Source: Actinoplanes sp. DH11 (GTDB lineage: Bacteria; Actinomycetota; Actinomycetes; Mycobacteriales; Micromonosporaceae). Taken from it: 64,000 bases of DNA. Position 1 is the first letter of the stretch. Each line of letters begins with the position of its first letter. Under the pieces are notes generated by a model that worked only from the letters and a program-made list of their open reading frames with translations, did no database searches and was not told where the DNA came from. The stretch is taken from NCBI RefSeq assembly GCF_020873875.1, contig NZ_JAHWGU010000004.1, forward strand, positions 248,001-312,000. The letters run 5' to 3'. Positions 20,349 through 29,538 of this stretch are shown piece by piece. The position numbers were made by a program, and so were the translations under genes.

Positions 20349-21365
20349 TCAGTTCCCCGCCTCGGCCGCACCACGGTCCGAGACTCCGGCAGGTTCGTTG
20401 TCCGGCCGGATGTCGATGCGCCATCCGGTCAGCCGGGCGGCCAGCCGGGCGTTCTGTCCTTCCCGGCCGATGGCCAGGGAGAGCTGGAAGTCCGGCACTG
20501 TCACGCGGGCCGTCCGGGTGGCCGCGTCGACCACCTCGACCCGCAGCGCCTTGGCCGGCGACAGCGCGTTGCCGACGAACTGGGCCGGATCGTCGGACCA
20601 GTCGATGATGTCGATCTTCTCGCCGTGCAGCTCGCTCATCACCGCGCGGACCCGCTGGCCCATCGGACCGATGCAGGCGCCCTTGGCGTTCACGCCGGAA
20701 ACCGTGGACCGCACCGCGATCTTGGTGCGGTGGCCGGACTCCCGGGCGATCGCGGCGATCTCCACGGTCCCGTCCGCGATCTCCGGCACCTCGAGAGCGA
20801 ACAGCTTCTTCACCAGCGCCGGGTGCGACCGGGACAGGGTGATCTGCGGGCCGCGGAAACCCTTCGCCACGTGCACCACGATGCAGCGGATGCGGGAACC
20901 GTGCTCATACGTCTCGCCGGGCACCTGCTCGGACTGCGGCAGCACCGCCTCGAGCTTGCCGAGGTCGACGATCACGATGCCCTTCTCGGCGCGGGCCGCG
21001 TCCGCCTGCACCACGCCGGTGACCAGGTCGCCGTCGCGTCCCGCGTACTCACCGAAGTGCTGCTCGTCGGTGGCCTCCCGCAGCCGCTGGAGGATCACCT
21101 GCTTGGCGGTCATCGCGGCGATCCGGCCGAAGTCGTGCGGGGTGTCGTCCCACTCGCGCACCACCGAACCGTCCGCGTCGAGCTCCTGTGCCAGGACGGA
21201 GGCCACACCGCTCTTGCGGTCGATCTCCACCCGGGCGTGGCTCTCGGCGCCCTCGGTGTGCCGGTACGCGGTCAACAGCGCGGTCTCGATGGCCGCAAGG
21301 ATCGTCTCGAACGGGATCTCCCGCTCGCGCTCCAGGGCGCGCAGCGCCGCGAGGTCGATGTTCAT
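20349..21365 (-). CDS. nusA: Transcription termination/antitermination factor NusA
   Basis: NusA binds RNA polymerase and controls pausing, termination and antitermination. The N-terminal domain begins [15 protein letters not shown] and is followed by S1 (about 105-180) and KH1/KH2 domains ([17 protein letters not shown] near 225; [18 protein letters not shown] near 300). At 338 residues it lacks the C-terminal acidic repeats of E. coli NusA, as usual in actinomycetes. Its start codon overlaps the rimP stop by four bases (ATGA). Confidence 0.97.
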   Translation of the reverse strand: MNIDLAALRALEREREIPFETILAAIETALLTAYRHTEGAESHARVEIDRKSGVASVLAQELDADGSVVREWDDTPHDFGRIAAMTAKQVILQRLREATDEQHFGEYAGRDGDLVTGVVQADAARAEKGIVIVDLGKLEAVLPQSEQVPGETYEHGSRIRCIVVHVAKGFRGPQITLSRSHPALVKKLFALEVPEIADGTVEIAAIARESGHRTKIAVRSTVSGVNAKGACIGPMGQRVRAVMSELHGEKIDIIDWSDDPAQFVGNALSPAKALRVEVVDAATRTARVTVPDFQLSLAIGREGQNARLAARLTGWRIDIRPDNEPAGVSDRGAAEAGN

Positions 21366-21985
21366 TCCTCGCCCTCCCCTTCGTCGTCGTCATCTTCGTC
21401 GTCGTCTTCGTCGCCGAAGTCGGCCTCGTCCAGTCGTTTGAACTCGATCTGGACCTTGCCCGGTCCGAGCTCGGCGAAAGCCAGCTCGCGCTCCGTGCCG
21501 TCCACATCGAGCACCACGCCGGTGTCGGTGGTGCGGACCACCCGGCCGGTCAGCCCGTTCACCGCGACCAGCCGGCCGGCGTTGCGCCGCCAGTGCCGGG
21601 GCTCGGTGAGCGGCCGGTCCACGCCCGGGGAGCCGACCTCCAGCTGGTATTCGCCGGCCAGCAGCTCGCCGCCGGTCTCCTCGGCCGCGTCGAGCGCGTC
21701 GGAGATGGCCCGCGAGACGATCGCCACGTCGTCCAGGCTGATCCCGCCGTCGGTGTCCACCAGGATCCGCACCACGAACCGGCGGCCCGCCCGGGAGAGA
21801 CCGACGTCCTCCAGGTCGTAACCGGCGTCGGCGACCACCGGCTCGATCACGGCGCGGAGCCGGGCGCGGGCCGCGGTCAGGTCGATGCGGGGAACCGGAG
21901 GGTCCTGGGTCTCGGCCTCCGGCCGGGAACGGCGGCTGCCGGGGCGCCCACCGGGCCGGGCCCCGGCGCGACCACGCTGCGTCAT
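21362..21985 (-). CDS. rimP: Ribosome maturation factor RimP
   Basis: RimP is required for maturation of the 30S subunit. The 207-residue protein has the two RimP domains, with [40 protein letters not shown], the loop [14 protein letters not shown] and [11 protein letters not shown]. The first 30 residues are a basic disordered extension. The C-terminal 20 residues are almost all Asp/Glu. It starts the rimP-nusA-ylxR-infB unit. Confidence 0.94.
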   Translation of the reverse strand: MTQRGRAGARPGGRPGSRRSRPEAETQDPPVPRIDLTAARARLRAVIEPVVADAGYDLEDVGLSRAGRRFVVRILVDTDGGISLDDVAIVSRAISDALDAAEETGGELLAGEYQLEVGSPGVDRPLTEPRHWRRNAGRLVAVNGLTGRVVRTTDTGVVLDVDGTERELAFAELGPGKVQIEFKRLDEADFGDEDDDEDDDDEGEGEE

Positions 21986-22179
21986 CGGGCTCGACCTCTC
22001 GCTAGCTTTGCGCTGGAACGACTATATGCCGCCGGGCAGCATGCGGCCCCGCGGCTGACGCAGAGCGTAACGCGCCCGGGCCCCGGCCGGAGCGGCGCCG
22101 CTCCGATTCCACCCCATCCGCAGGTCAACGGCCGGTGCCGGACACCCTCGAACGGATGGTGTTGACTGGCCCGGTGCGG

Positions 22180-22656
22180 ATGAGCGATTCGGGACACACT
22201 CGCCGGCGGATACTGACCGCGACCGGCGCGATCATGGCGGGTGCCACCCTGGCCGGCTGTGGGCTCCTCGACGACGAGCCAGACCCGGTCCCGGCCCCCG
22301 ACCCGCTGGAGCCGCTGCTGGCCGAGGCCCTGTCGCTGGCCGGCGCGTTCGATGCGGCGATCCTCGCCCAGGCGGCCCTGGCCGAACGCCTCACGCCTCT
22401 CGCCGAGGACCACCGGGCGCACGCCGCCGAGCTCGCCAAGGTGATCGGCAAGCCGCTGCCCTCCGGCGGGGCAGCGGGGCCGTCGGCGGCGGCACCGCCC
22501 GGATCGGCGGCCGAGACGCTCACCGCCCTGCGCACGGCGGAGCAGGCCGCGCAGAAGACGGCCGTGGCCGCCTGCGTGGCGGCGCCGGCGGAACGGGCCG
22601 CGCTGCTCGGCTCGATCGCCGCGTGCCGGGCCATCCACGTCCTCGCCCTCCGCTGA
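22180..22656 (+). CDS. Putative Tat/lipoprotein, alanine-rich, paired with a ferritin-like gene
   Basis: From the ATG at 22180 (MSDSGHTRRRIL) the 158-residue protein starts with an RRRIL twin-arginine-like signal, a hydrophobic stretch and the lipobox LAGC, so it is probably an exported lipoprotein. The mature part is helical and Ala/Leu-rich (FDAAILAQAALAERL, DHRAHAAELAKVIG), reminiscent of a degenerate ferritin-like bundle. Its gene lies 58 bases before a DUF4439 ferritin-like gene on the same strand. In-frame starts at 22135 and 22156 exist, but only 22180 puts the signal at the N-terminus. Confidence 0.65.
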   Translation: MSDSGHTRRRILTATGAIMAGATLAGCGLLDDEPDPVPAPDPLEPLLAEALSLAGAFDAAILAQAALAERLTPLAEDHRAHAAELAKVIGKPLPSGGAAGPSAAAPPGSAAETLTALRTAEQAAQKTAVAACVAAPAERAALLGSIAACRAIHVLALR

Positions 22657-22714
22657 CTGCCGGCCCCTTCTCGAGTCCCTGTCCCGATCCCCCCTTTCGG
22701 AACGAGGAAACCAC

Positions 22715-23140
22715 GTGAACGAACAACTGGCCGGGGCGCTCGCTGCCGAGGAGGCGGCGATCTACGCGTACGGGCTGATCGGTGTGCACCTGACCCGGGT
22801 GAGCGAGGTGAGCGGCGCCCGGGACAGCGAGCAGGAGCACCGGCGGCGGCGTGACTACCTGGTCGACCGGCTGGACGAACTGAAGACCGGCGCGCCGCCG
22901 GCGCCCGCGGGTTACCGGCTGCCGTTCGAGGTCACCAACCGGGCCAGCGCGCTCAAGCTCGCGGTGCACGTGGAGGACGGCGTGGCACAGGCCTGGCGGG
23001 CCGTGCTGCCGGTCACCGAGAAGAACGCGCGCAACGACGCGCTGTCCGCCATGACGGATTCGGCGGTCCGCGCGACAGCCTGGCGCCGGTTCGCCGGTAT
23101 CACGCCACTGACCATGGCCTTCCCGGGCCGGCCGAGCTGA
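22715..23140 (+). CDS. DUF4439 ferritin-like protein
   Basis: A 141-residue all-helical protein of the DUF4439 ferritin-like family. The N-terminal EQLAGALAAEEAAIYAYGLIGVHL, the RRRRDYLVDRLDEL helix and the LPF..TN..SALKLAVHVEDGVAQAWRAV helix are typical. Glutamates that could bind a metal lie at E12, E13 and in EDG, but function is not established. The GTG start has GAGGAAA 7 bases upstream. It probably forms a unit with the preceding lipoprotein gene. Confidence 0.8.
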   Translation: MNEQLAGALAAEEAAIYAYGLIGVHLTRVSEVSGARDSEQEHRRRRDYLVDRLDELKTGAPPAPAGYRLPFEVTNRASALKLAVHVEDGVAQAWRAVLPVTEKNARNDALSAMTDSAVRATAWRRFAGITPLTMAFPGRPS

Positions 23141-23245
23141 GCCGACCAGGCCGGCCGAGCTGAGCCGACGGGATCGCGGCGGCCGGGAAAGGTGGGCACC
23201 GGGCGATCGGAAAGGGGCGCACGGACCGGGCGTTCGTGTCGGACA

Positions 23246-23962
23246 ATGGGGCACGTGATCGGCGAGCTCGACCCCTCCTCAGTCCGCGGATCGCTGGCGA
23301 TCCGGCTGCGCGACACCGTCCAGCAGCGGTGGCCGGCCGAGGTGCAGGCCGTCGGGGTGCGCGGGTCCGTCGCGCACGGCGACGACGTGGCCGGCAGCGA
23401 CATCAACCTGATCGTGGTGACGTACCGGCCGAAGACCGGGCCCAAACCCGCCCGCCGCAAGGTTGACGGCGTGCCTGTCGACCTCGCGGTGATCACCGGC
23501 GAGGACGGGCTGGGCCAGGCCCGGGCGCTGACCGCGCGCTGGCCCCTCGTCGCGGACACGTTCCTCACGACGCTGCCGCTCTACGACCCGCACGACTGGT
23601 TCGCCGACCAGCGCGAGGCGCACCTGAGCCTGCTGTCCGAGGCGCGCCCGGTCGAGTTCACCCGGCTGGCCCGGGACGACTGGGCCCTGGCCAGCGCCGC
23701 GCACGCACGGGCGGTGCGGCTCACCGAGTGGTACGACACCGACGCCGCCCTGGTCCTGATGGCACAGGCCCGGGTGTACGCGGCCCTGGTCACCGGCCTG
23801 CTGACCAGGACCTATTTCCGCCACGAGGCTGATGCGGTGAAACGTACCGGCGTCGCGATGGCCGACATGCAGGAGCTCGACGCGATCCTGCGGTACCAGG
23901 CGGAGGAGCTCACCGCCCGCGGCCGCCCGGTCGACGGCACGCTGGGCGAGCTCTTCGACTGA
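23246..23962 (+). CDS. Nucleotidyltransferase-fold protein (MNT/KNTase-like)
   Basis: A 238-residue protein with a pol-beta-type nucleotidyltransferase core: GSVAHGDDVAGSDINL carries the GS...SDxNL motif near residues 48-63, and VPVDLAVI supplies a later acidic strand. The second half is helical (ARAVRLTEWYDTDAALVLMAQARVYAAL). This resembles aminoglycoside-adenylyltransferase-like or toxin-antitoxin MNT proteins, but substrate and partner are unknown. No HEPN partner gene lies next to it. The ATG at 23246 begins the conserved region. It is convergent with map. Confidence 0.7.
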   Translation: MGHVIGELDPSSVRGSLAIRLRDTVQQRWPAEVQAVGVRGSVAHGDDVAGSDINLIVVTYRPKTGPKPARRKVDGVPVDLAVITGEDGLGQARALTARWPLVADTFLTTLPLYDPHDWFADQREAHLSLLSEARPVEFTRLARDDWALASAAHARAVRLTEWYDTDAALVLMAQARVYAALVTGLLTRTYFRHEADAVKRTGVAMADMQELDAILRYQAEELTARGRPVDGTLGELFD

Positions 23963-23979
23963 CACCCCCGCGGAACCGC

Positions 23980-24837
23980 TCAGGGCAGGGTGAGGATCTC
24001 GTACCCGTCCTCGGTGACCACGAGGGTGTGCTCGAACTGGGCGGTCCACCGGCGGTCCTTGGTGACGACCGTCCAGCCGTCCTTCCAGATGTCGTACTCG
24101 TGGGTGCCGAGAGTGATCATCGGCTCGATGGTGAAGGTCATGCCCGGTTCCATGACGGTGTCCAGGCGCGGGTTGTCGTAGTGCGGGATGTAGAGACCGG
24201 AGTGGAACGTCTCGCCGATGCCGTGACCGGTGAAGTCACGGACGACGCCATAACCGAAGCGGCGCGCGTACGCCTCGATGACCCGCCCGATCGCGTTGAT
24301 CGGCCGGCCCGGGGCGACCGCGCGGATGCCGCGCATCATCGCCTCATGGGTGCGCTCGACGAGCAGGCGCGCCTCGTCGCTCACCTCACCGACGCAGAAG
24401 GTGGCGTCGGTGTCGCCGTGCACCCCGTCGAGGTACGCCGTGACGTCCACGTTGATGATGTCGCCGTCCTCCAGCACGGTGGAGTCCGGGATGCCGTGGC
24501 AGATCACCTCGTTGAGTGAGGTGCAGCACGATTTCGGGAAGCCCTTGTAGCCGAGCGTCGAGGGGTACGCGTGGTGGTCGAGGATGAACTCGTGGACCAC
24601 CCGGTCGATCTCGTCGGTGGTCACGCCGGGCTTGCAGTGCTCACCGGCGAGCTGGGTGGCCTGCGCGGCGATCCGGCCGGCGACCCGCATCTTCTCGATC
24701 GTCTCGGGTGTCTGGACGTGGGAGCCGCGCCACTCGCGCGGTTTCTTCTTGCCCACGTACTCCGGGCGGACGATCTGTGCCGGGACGGAACGCCACGGCG
24801 ACTGCTTTCCCGGCTTGAGTGGGGCACGTACGGACAT
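23980..24837 (-). CDS. map: Methionine aminopeptidase, type I (long actinobacterial form)
   Basis: Removes N-terminal methionine from nascent proteins. The 285-residue length equals that of M. tuberculosis MapB, which has the same N-terminal extension with a proline-rich linker (KPGKQSPW). Metal ligands are in [17 protein letters not shown], the [11 protein letters not shown] loop, IEPM and QFEHT. The adjacent gamma-glutamyl operon also neighbours mapB in M. tuberculosis. The gene is divergent from the STAS gene with a 67-base gap. Confidence 0.97.
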   Translation of the reverse strand: MSVRAPLKPGKQSPWRSVPAQIVRPEYVGKKKPREWRGSHVQTPETIEKMRVAGRIAAQATQLAGEHCKPGVTTDEIDRVVHEFILDHHAYPSTLGYKGFPKSCCTSLNEVICHGIPDSTVLEDGDIINVDVTAYLDGVHGDTDATFCVGEVSDEARLLVERTHEAMMRGIRAVAPGRPINAIGRVIEAYARRFGYGVVRDFTGHGIGETFHSGLYIPHYDNPRLDTVMEPGMTFTIEPMITLGTHEYDIWKDGWTVVTKDRRWTAQFEHTLVVTEDGYEILTLP

Positions 24838-24904
24838 GTGGACAGCCTATCCGCCCGGTGGCCCCGTCCTTGCCGCCCTCGGGCCCCTGTGAAAACCTGT
24901 TCAG

Positions 24905-25204
24905 GTGGATCAAGACTTCTCGGCAACCGGTGAGGTGGACGGTGAGCACGTCACCGTCACGGTGACCGGCGAGGTCGACATGGCCACGGCCGACGAGCTG
25001 TTCCGGGCCGCGACGCCCGCGACGGTCGCGGCCGCCACCGTGGACCTGCGCGCCGTCACCTTCTTCGACTCGGCCGCGATTCACACGCTGATCCGGCTGG
25101 CCGACCGCTACCCGGGCCGGCTGACCGTCGTCCCGTCGTCCCGGGTGCTCCGGGTCCTGGAGATCTCCGGGCTGGCCGGGCAGCCCTGGCTCAAGCCCGA
25201 GTGA
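24905..25204 (+). CDS. STAS-domain anti-sigma factor antagonist
   Basis: A 99-residue single STAS domain, the fold of SpoIIAA/RsbV-type antagonists. These release a sigma factor by binding its anti-sigma kinase when their conserved serine is unphosphorylated. The phosphoacceptor region reads VTFFDSAAIHTLI, with the Ser after Asp near residue 58. It starts with GTG, and its last 14 bases overlap the 3' end of the large hybrid kinase/phosphatase on the opposite strand. Both partners of a partner-switching module therefore sit tail-to-tail; a direct functional pairing is inference. Confidence 0.85.
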   Translation: MDQDFSATGEVDGEHVTVTVTGEVDMATADELFRAATPATVAAATVDLRAVTFFDSAAIHTLIRLADRYPGRLTVVPSSRVLRVLEISGLAGQPWLKPE

Positions 25205-28200
25205 TCGGCCGCCGGAGGGTGACCGCGGTCCCCTCCGGTGAGCGGTGCACCGACAGCTCGGTCAGTGCCCCGATCAGGGCCAGGCCGCGCCCGCGGAAAC
25301 CGGCGTCGGTGGCCGGCCGCCAGCTCCCGGTGTCCCGCACCGTGACCACCACCGCGCCCGTGTCCGCCGCGTCCGGGTCTCCCGCGCCCGGATCCAGCGA
25401 CGCCTCCACGACGATCATCGGTTCGGCCGGTTCGAGCGGGTGCTCGATCGCGTTGGCGGCGGCCTCGGAGACCGCGACGACCAGGTCGAAGGCATCCTCG
25501 TCGGGGACCGTGTGCGCGGCCAGGAAGTCCTCGAGGCGGCGGCGCAGCACGGTGAGCCGGTTCGGGTCGGCGGGCAGCCGCAGCACGAATTCGCGGGGCT
25601 CGGTCGCTTCCAGGGCCAGGAGCGCGATGTCGTCGCGGCGGGCGCGCCGGGTCGCCTTGGCCAGCAGCGTGTCCAGGAGGTCCTCCACGTGGTCGGTGGG
25701 CCGGGCGGCGTCCACGGTCAGTTCGCCGAGGCCACTGTCGATGCCCTGGTGCCGGTCCTCGATCAGGCCGTCGGTGTAGAGCAGGAGACGGCTGCCGGGA
25801 ACGAGTTCCCGTTCCCGGGTCGGGTACCTCACATCGCCCAGGGCGCCGATCGGCGGACCCATGGCGGCGGAGTAGAGGAATTGTCCCGATTCACCTGATT
25901 CATCGGGTGAGACCACGATAGGTGACGGATGTCCGGCGGAGGAAAATCGCAGGCGCCGGGTACGGGGATCGAACGCCACACAGATCACCGTCGCGAACTG
26001 GCGTCGCCCGAGCGTGTCGACCAGCCGGTTCAGACGGGTCAGCGCGGCGCCGCAGTCGAAGCCCTCGAGCACGTACGCCCGCAGCGCGTTCCGTAGCTGG
26101 CCCATGCCCGCCGCCGCCTGCACACCCTTGCCGACCACGTCGCCGATCACCAGGAACAACTCGCCGTCGGGGGCGGCGATCGCGTCGTACCAGTCGCCGC
26201 CGACCCGCGCCTCGCTGCTGCCCGGCACGTACCGGCTCGCCACGATCGCGCCGGGCACCCGGGGCAGCGACTGCGGCAGCAGGCTGAGCTGGAGGGTGCC
26301 GGCGATCCGGTGCTCGGTCTCGTAGAGCCGTGCGTTCGCCAGCCGCAGCCCGATCAGCCGGGCCAGCTGGGTGAGCAGCGCCGGTTCGTACGGCCCACCG
26401 GTGCCGTCCCAGACCCGCAGCTCCCCGAGGGGCGGTCCGGCGGTGTCCGGCAGCGGCAGCACCACGTCCGGGCCGGTGCCCGCCGCGGCGCCGCCGTCCC
26501 GCTCGGCACGGGCCTCCGGCACGGCCACCACGACCCGGCCGGCCGAGGTCATCGCGAGCACGTGCCGGGCCGCGACGTCGAGCACCTCGGCCGTGGTGTG
26601 CACGGCGTTCAGCGCGGCCGCCACGTCGACCAGCCCGCGCAGCCGGTTCACGATCTCCCGCCGCAGCTTGCCCAGCTCCAGGTTCGCCCGCACCCGGGCC
26701 AGCAGCTCCCGGGTGGAGAACGGCTTGACCAGGTAGTCGTCGGCACCGGCCGCCAGGCCCTCGACGGCGGCTTCCTCGCCGGCCCGGGCGGAGAGCACCA
26801 CGATCGGCACGTCCCGGGTGCGCTCGTCGGCGCGCAGGGCGGCGATCAGGGCGAACCCGTCCAGCACCGGCATCATCACGTCAGTCAGTACCAGGTCGAA
26901 GGCGTGCTCGCGGGCCAGGGTGAGCGCGTCCTGGCCGTCCTTCGCGGTGACGACCGTCCAGTGCGGACCGAGCAGCCGGGCGACGTGCTGACGCAGGTCG
27001 GCGTTGTCGTCGGCGAGCAAGATCCGGCCGCCGCCCGGTTGCCGGGCCGGCTCGGGCAGGTCCGGGCCGTCGCCGGCCCACCAGGTGGCCTCGTCCACCC
27101 AGAGCCGCGACTCCGGCTCCTCCGGCGGTGCGGGTTCGTCGGTGACCCGGTCGGCCGGCAGGTGTGCCGTGCCGAACGGGATCCGGACGGTGAACTCACT
27201 GCCCCGTCCGGCCTCGCTGCGCACCGCGACGGAACCGCCGTGCAGCTCGGCGAGTTCCCGGATCAGGGCGAGGCCGATGCCGGTGCCCTCGTGGCTGCGC
27301 GCCCAGGCGCCGACGACCCGGTGGAAACGGTCGAAGAGCAGCGCCTGCTCGGCCGCCGGGATGCCGACACCGGTGTCCCGGACGGTCAGCTCGGCGTACC
27401 CGTCCACGGCGCCGACCCCGACCTCCACCCGCCCCTCGCGAGTGAACTTCACCGCGTTGGAGAGCAGATTGAAGACGATCTTCTCCCAGGACTCCTGATC
27501 GACGTGCACCGGCGCGTCGAGCGGCGGCGCGTCGACGACCAGCTCCAGGCCGGCGCGCTCGGTGGCGGCCCGGAACGTGCCGGCCAACCGGGCGGTGAGC
27601 CCGGCCAGGTCGGTGGGCCGGAAGACGGCCCGCAGCCGGCCCGACTCCAGCCGGGCGAAGTCGAGCACGGTGTTGACCAGCTTGAGCAGGCGCATCGCGT
27701 TGCGCTGCAGCGGGCGCAGCCGGTCGGCCACGGCCGGGTCCAGCGCCGGGTCGCCGAGCAGGTCCTCCAGCGGGCCCAGGATCAGCGTGAGCGGGGTACG
27801 GAACTCGTGGCTGACGTTGGAGAAGAAGTTGGTCTTGGCCTTGTCCAGGGCGGCCAGCTCGGCGGCCCGCCGGTGTTCCTGCTCGAAGGCCCGCGCGTTC
27901 GACACCGCCCGGGAGATCTGCGCCGCCGCCAGGTCCAGGAAGTCCCGGTAGTCGTCGTCCAGGGCCAGGTGCCGGTTGACCCCGGCCACCAGGGCGCCGG
28001 CCGTGTCCGCGCCGGTGCCGATCGGCAGCACCAGCGCCTCCGGGGCCGCGGCCGGGTCCGGGTCGGTGAGCTCGGCCAGCGGGATCCGGCCGGGGCGGCC
28101 ACCCGTGATCACCGCGCGGATCGCCGGGTGCGGATCCGGCTCGCCGGCCGGCACCAGCGTGGCGAACGGCAGGTCGGCCGGGTTCTCGCCGAGGACCGCG

Positions 28201-28772
28201 ACGGCCTCGGCGAGGAGTGCCTGCTGGTCCGGCGAGTCGGCCAGCCGGCGGCCGAGGGAGCTGAGAGTACGCAGCCGGCGCTCACCGAGGACCCGCCCGG
28301 TGGTCTCGGTGACGATGCAGAACACCCCCGCCGGCCGGCCGTTCGCGTCCCGGATCGGGTCGTACGACGCGTCCGAGAAGGTGGCCTCGAGGAAGCCGTA
28401 CCGCTCCATCATCAGCAGCAGGTCCCGGGCGTAGAAGGGCCGGTCGCCGGTGATCACGCCGTCGAAGAGCTCGCGCAGCACGTCCCAGGTCTCGGCGAAG
28501 AGCTCGCGCCCCGGCCGGCCGATGAAGCCGGGATGCTTGCCGCCCAGCGCCGCCGTGTAGGCGTCGTTGTAGAGCGCCGCGTACTCCGGTCCCCAGAAGA
28601 TGATGATCTGGGCGCGCGAGGCGAGCATCCGGACCACCGCGTCGACCAGTTCGTCCGGCCAGGTCCCGGGGTCACCGATCGGCGTCGCCGACCAGTCGAG
28701 GGCGGACATCCGCGCGCCCATCTCGCCGCCGCGCTCGAAGGCGAGACGCAACCGGCTCGGCAGGCCAACCAC
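25191..28772 (-). CDS. Hybrid regulator: PAS-GAF-histidine kinase-receiver-GAF-PP2C phosphatase-anti-sigma ATPase
   Basis: A 1193-residue multidomain signalling protein. In order: a PAS-like sensor (about 55-165); a GAF-like region (175-300); HisKA with H322 in SHEFRTP; HATPase with N440 and DTGVGIP; a receiver with phospho-acceptor D631 and K683; a second GAF (705-825); a SpoIIE/PP2C phosphatase (830-1055, GGDWYD, GDVVGKG, DGLIED, RDDIALL); and a C-terminal RsbW-like ATPase (1077-1185, EAAANAIEHP, VRDTGSW). It could both phosphorylate and dephosphorylate STAS antagonists and carry a phosphorelay. The GTG at 28772 has GGGGGA 6 bases upstream. The STAS gene overlaps its 3' end. Confidence 0.9.
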   Translation of the reverse strand: MVGLPSRLRLAFERGGEMGARMSALDWSATPIGDPGTWPDELVDAVVRMLASRAQIIIFWGPEYAALYNDAYTAALGGKHPGFIGRPGRELFAETWDVLRELFDGVITGDRPFYARDLLLMMERYGFLEATFSDASYDPIRDANGRPAGVFCIVTETTGRVLGERRLRTLSSLGRRLADSPDQQALLAEAVAVLGENPADLPFATLVPAGEPDPHPAIRAVITGGRPGRIPLAELTDPDPAAAPEALVLPIGTGADTAGALVAGVNRHLALDDDYRDFLDLAAAQISRAVSNARAFEQEHRRAAELAALDKAKTNFFSNVSHEFRTPLTLILGPLEDLLGDPALDPAVADRLRPLQRNAMRLLKLVNTVLDFARLESGRLRAVFRPTDLAGLTARLAGTFRAATERAGLELVVDAPPLDAPVHVDQESWEKIVFNLLSNAVKFTREGRVEVGVGAVDGYAELTVRDTGVGIPAAEQALLFDRFHRVVGAWARSHEGTGIGLALIRELAELHGGSVAVRSEAGRGSEFTVRIPFGTAHLPADRVTDEPAPPEEPESRLWVDEATWWAGDGPDLPEPARQPGGGRILLADDNADLRQHVARLLGPHWTVVTAKDGQDALTLAREHAFDLVLTDVMMPVLDGFALIAALRADERTRDVPIVVLSARAGEEAAVEGLAAGADDYLVKPFSTRELLARVRANLELGKLRREIVNRLRGLVDVAAALNAVHTTAEVLDVAARHVLAMTSAGRVVVAVPEARAERDGGAAAGTGPDVVLPLPDTAGPPLGELRVWDGTGGPYEPALLTQLARLIGLRLANARLYETEHRIAGTLQLSLLPQSLPRVPGAIVASRYVPGSSEARVGGDWYDAIAAPDGELFLVIGDVVGKGVQAAAGMGQLRNALRAYVLEGFDCGAALTRLNRLVDTLGRRQFATVICVAFDPRTRRLRFSSAGHPSPIVVSPDESGESGQFLYSAAMGPPIGALGDVRYPTRERELVPGSRLLLYTDGLIEDRHQGIDSGLGELTVDAARPTDHVEDLLDTLLAKATRRARRDDIALLALEATEPREFVLRLPADPNRLTVLRRRLEDFLAAHTVPDEDAFDLVVAVSEAAANAIEHPLEPAEPMIVVEASLDPGAGDPDAADTGAVVVTVRDTGSWRPATDAGFRGRGLALIGALTELSVHRSPEGTAVTLRRPITRA

Positions 28773-28803
28773 TGCACGTCCCCCCACGATCCAGGCGAGT
28801 CCT

Positions 28804-29538
28804 CTATGCCGGAATGATCGCACCGACCGACGCGGCCTCGGTAAGCGCGGTGAAGGTCCGCAGATCCGTGGTCCGCTCCGGGTGCCACTGCACGCCCAGG
28901 GCGAAGCTGCGGCCCGGGTGCTCCACGATCTCCACCACCCGGTCGTCCGGGCACCAGCCCACCGGGACGAACTCGCCCGGGTCGGCGACCGCCTGGTGGT
29001 GGAAGGAATTGACCACGAGGGTACGGCCGAACAACTCGTGCGCCCGGCTGTTCTCGTCGACGACGACGTCGTGCCGGCCGTAGTCGGAGGCCCCGGCGGC
29101 GAGCGGGTCGGTGCCCGCGGCGGCCCGGTGACGTTCGTGGCCTACCAGGTCCGGCAGGTGCTGGTGCAGCGAGCCACCGGTGGCGACCGCCATCACCTGC
29201 ATGCCCCGGCAGATGCCCAGGACCGGCAGGTCGGCGTCGAGGGCGGCGCGCATCAGCATCAGCTCGGCGGCGTCCCGCACCGCGTCCACCTCGGTGGCCG
29301 GGTGGTGTTCGGCGTTCCAGGCGTCCGGGCTGACGTCACCGCCACCGGTGAAGACGATCCCGTCCAGGGCTTCCAGCACGTCGGTGCCCGGCTCGTCCGG
29401 AGTGATCAGCACGGCCCGTCCGCCGGCGGCGTGCACCGCCCGCACATAGGTCATCGGGAGCATCGCGGCCATCAGGTCGTTCCGGCCGTACTGGACCTCC
29501 GTCGCGTACGAGGTGAGTCCGATCAGCGGTCTGCGCAT
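28804..29538 (-). CDS. Gamma-glutamyl-gamma-aminobutyrate hydrolase family (class I amidotransferase), copy 1
   Basis: A 244-residue class I glutamine amidotransferase-like hydrolase of the PuuD type, which cleaves gamma-glutamyl amides. The catalytic triad is visible: C110 in LGICRGMQ, H219 and E221 in GVQWHPE. GGGDVSPDAW is the family's oxyanion-side loop. It is a close paralogue of the preceding gene and overlaps it by 16 bases. The ATG at 29538 has AGGAGA about 10 bases upstream. It is the last gene of the operon and would release glutamate from the oxidised gamma-glutamyl intermediate. Confidence 0.9.
   Translation of the reverse strand: MRRPLIGLTSYATEVQYGRNDLMAAMLPMTYVRAVHAAGGRAVLITPDEPGTDVLEALDGIVFTGGGDVSPDAWNAEHHPATEVDAVRDAAELMLMRAALDADLPVLGICRGMQVMAVATGGSLHQHLPDLVGHERHRAAAGTDPLAAGASDYGRHDVVVDENSRAHELFGRTLVVNSFHHQAVADPGEFVPVGWCPDDRVVEIVEHPGRSFALGVQWHPERTTDLRTFTALTEAASVGAIIPA

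Noticed and set aside
23246..23962. MNT/HEPN toxin-antitoxin system suggested by the nucleotidyltransferase motif
   Set aside because: No HEPN-domain gene is adjacent; the second half of the protein is helical but without a visible RxxxxH motif.
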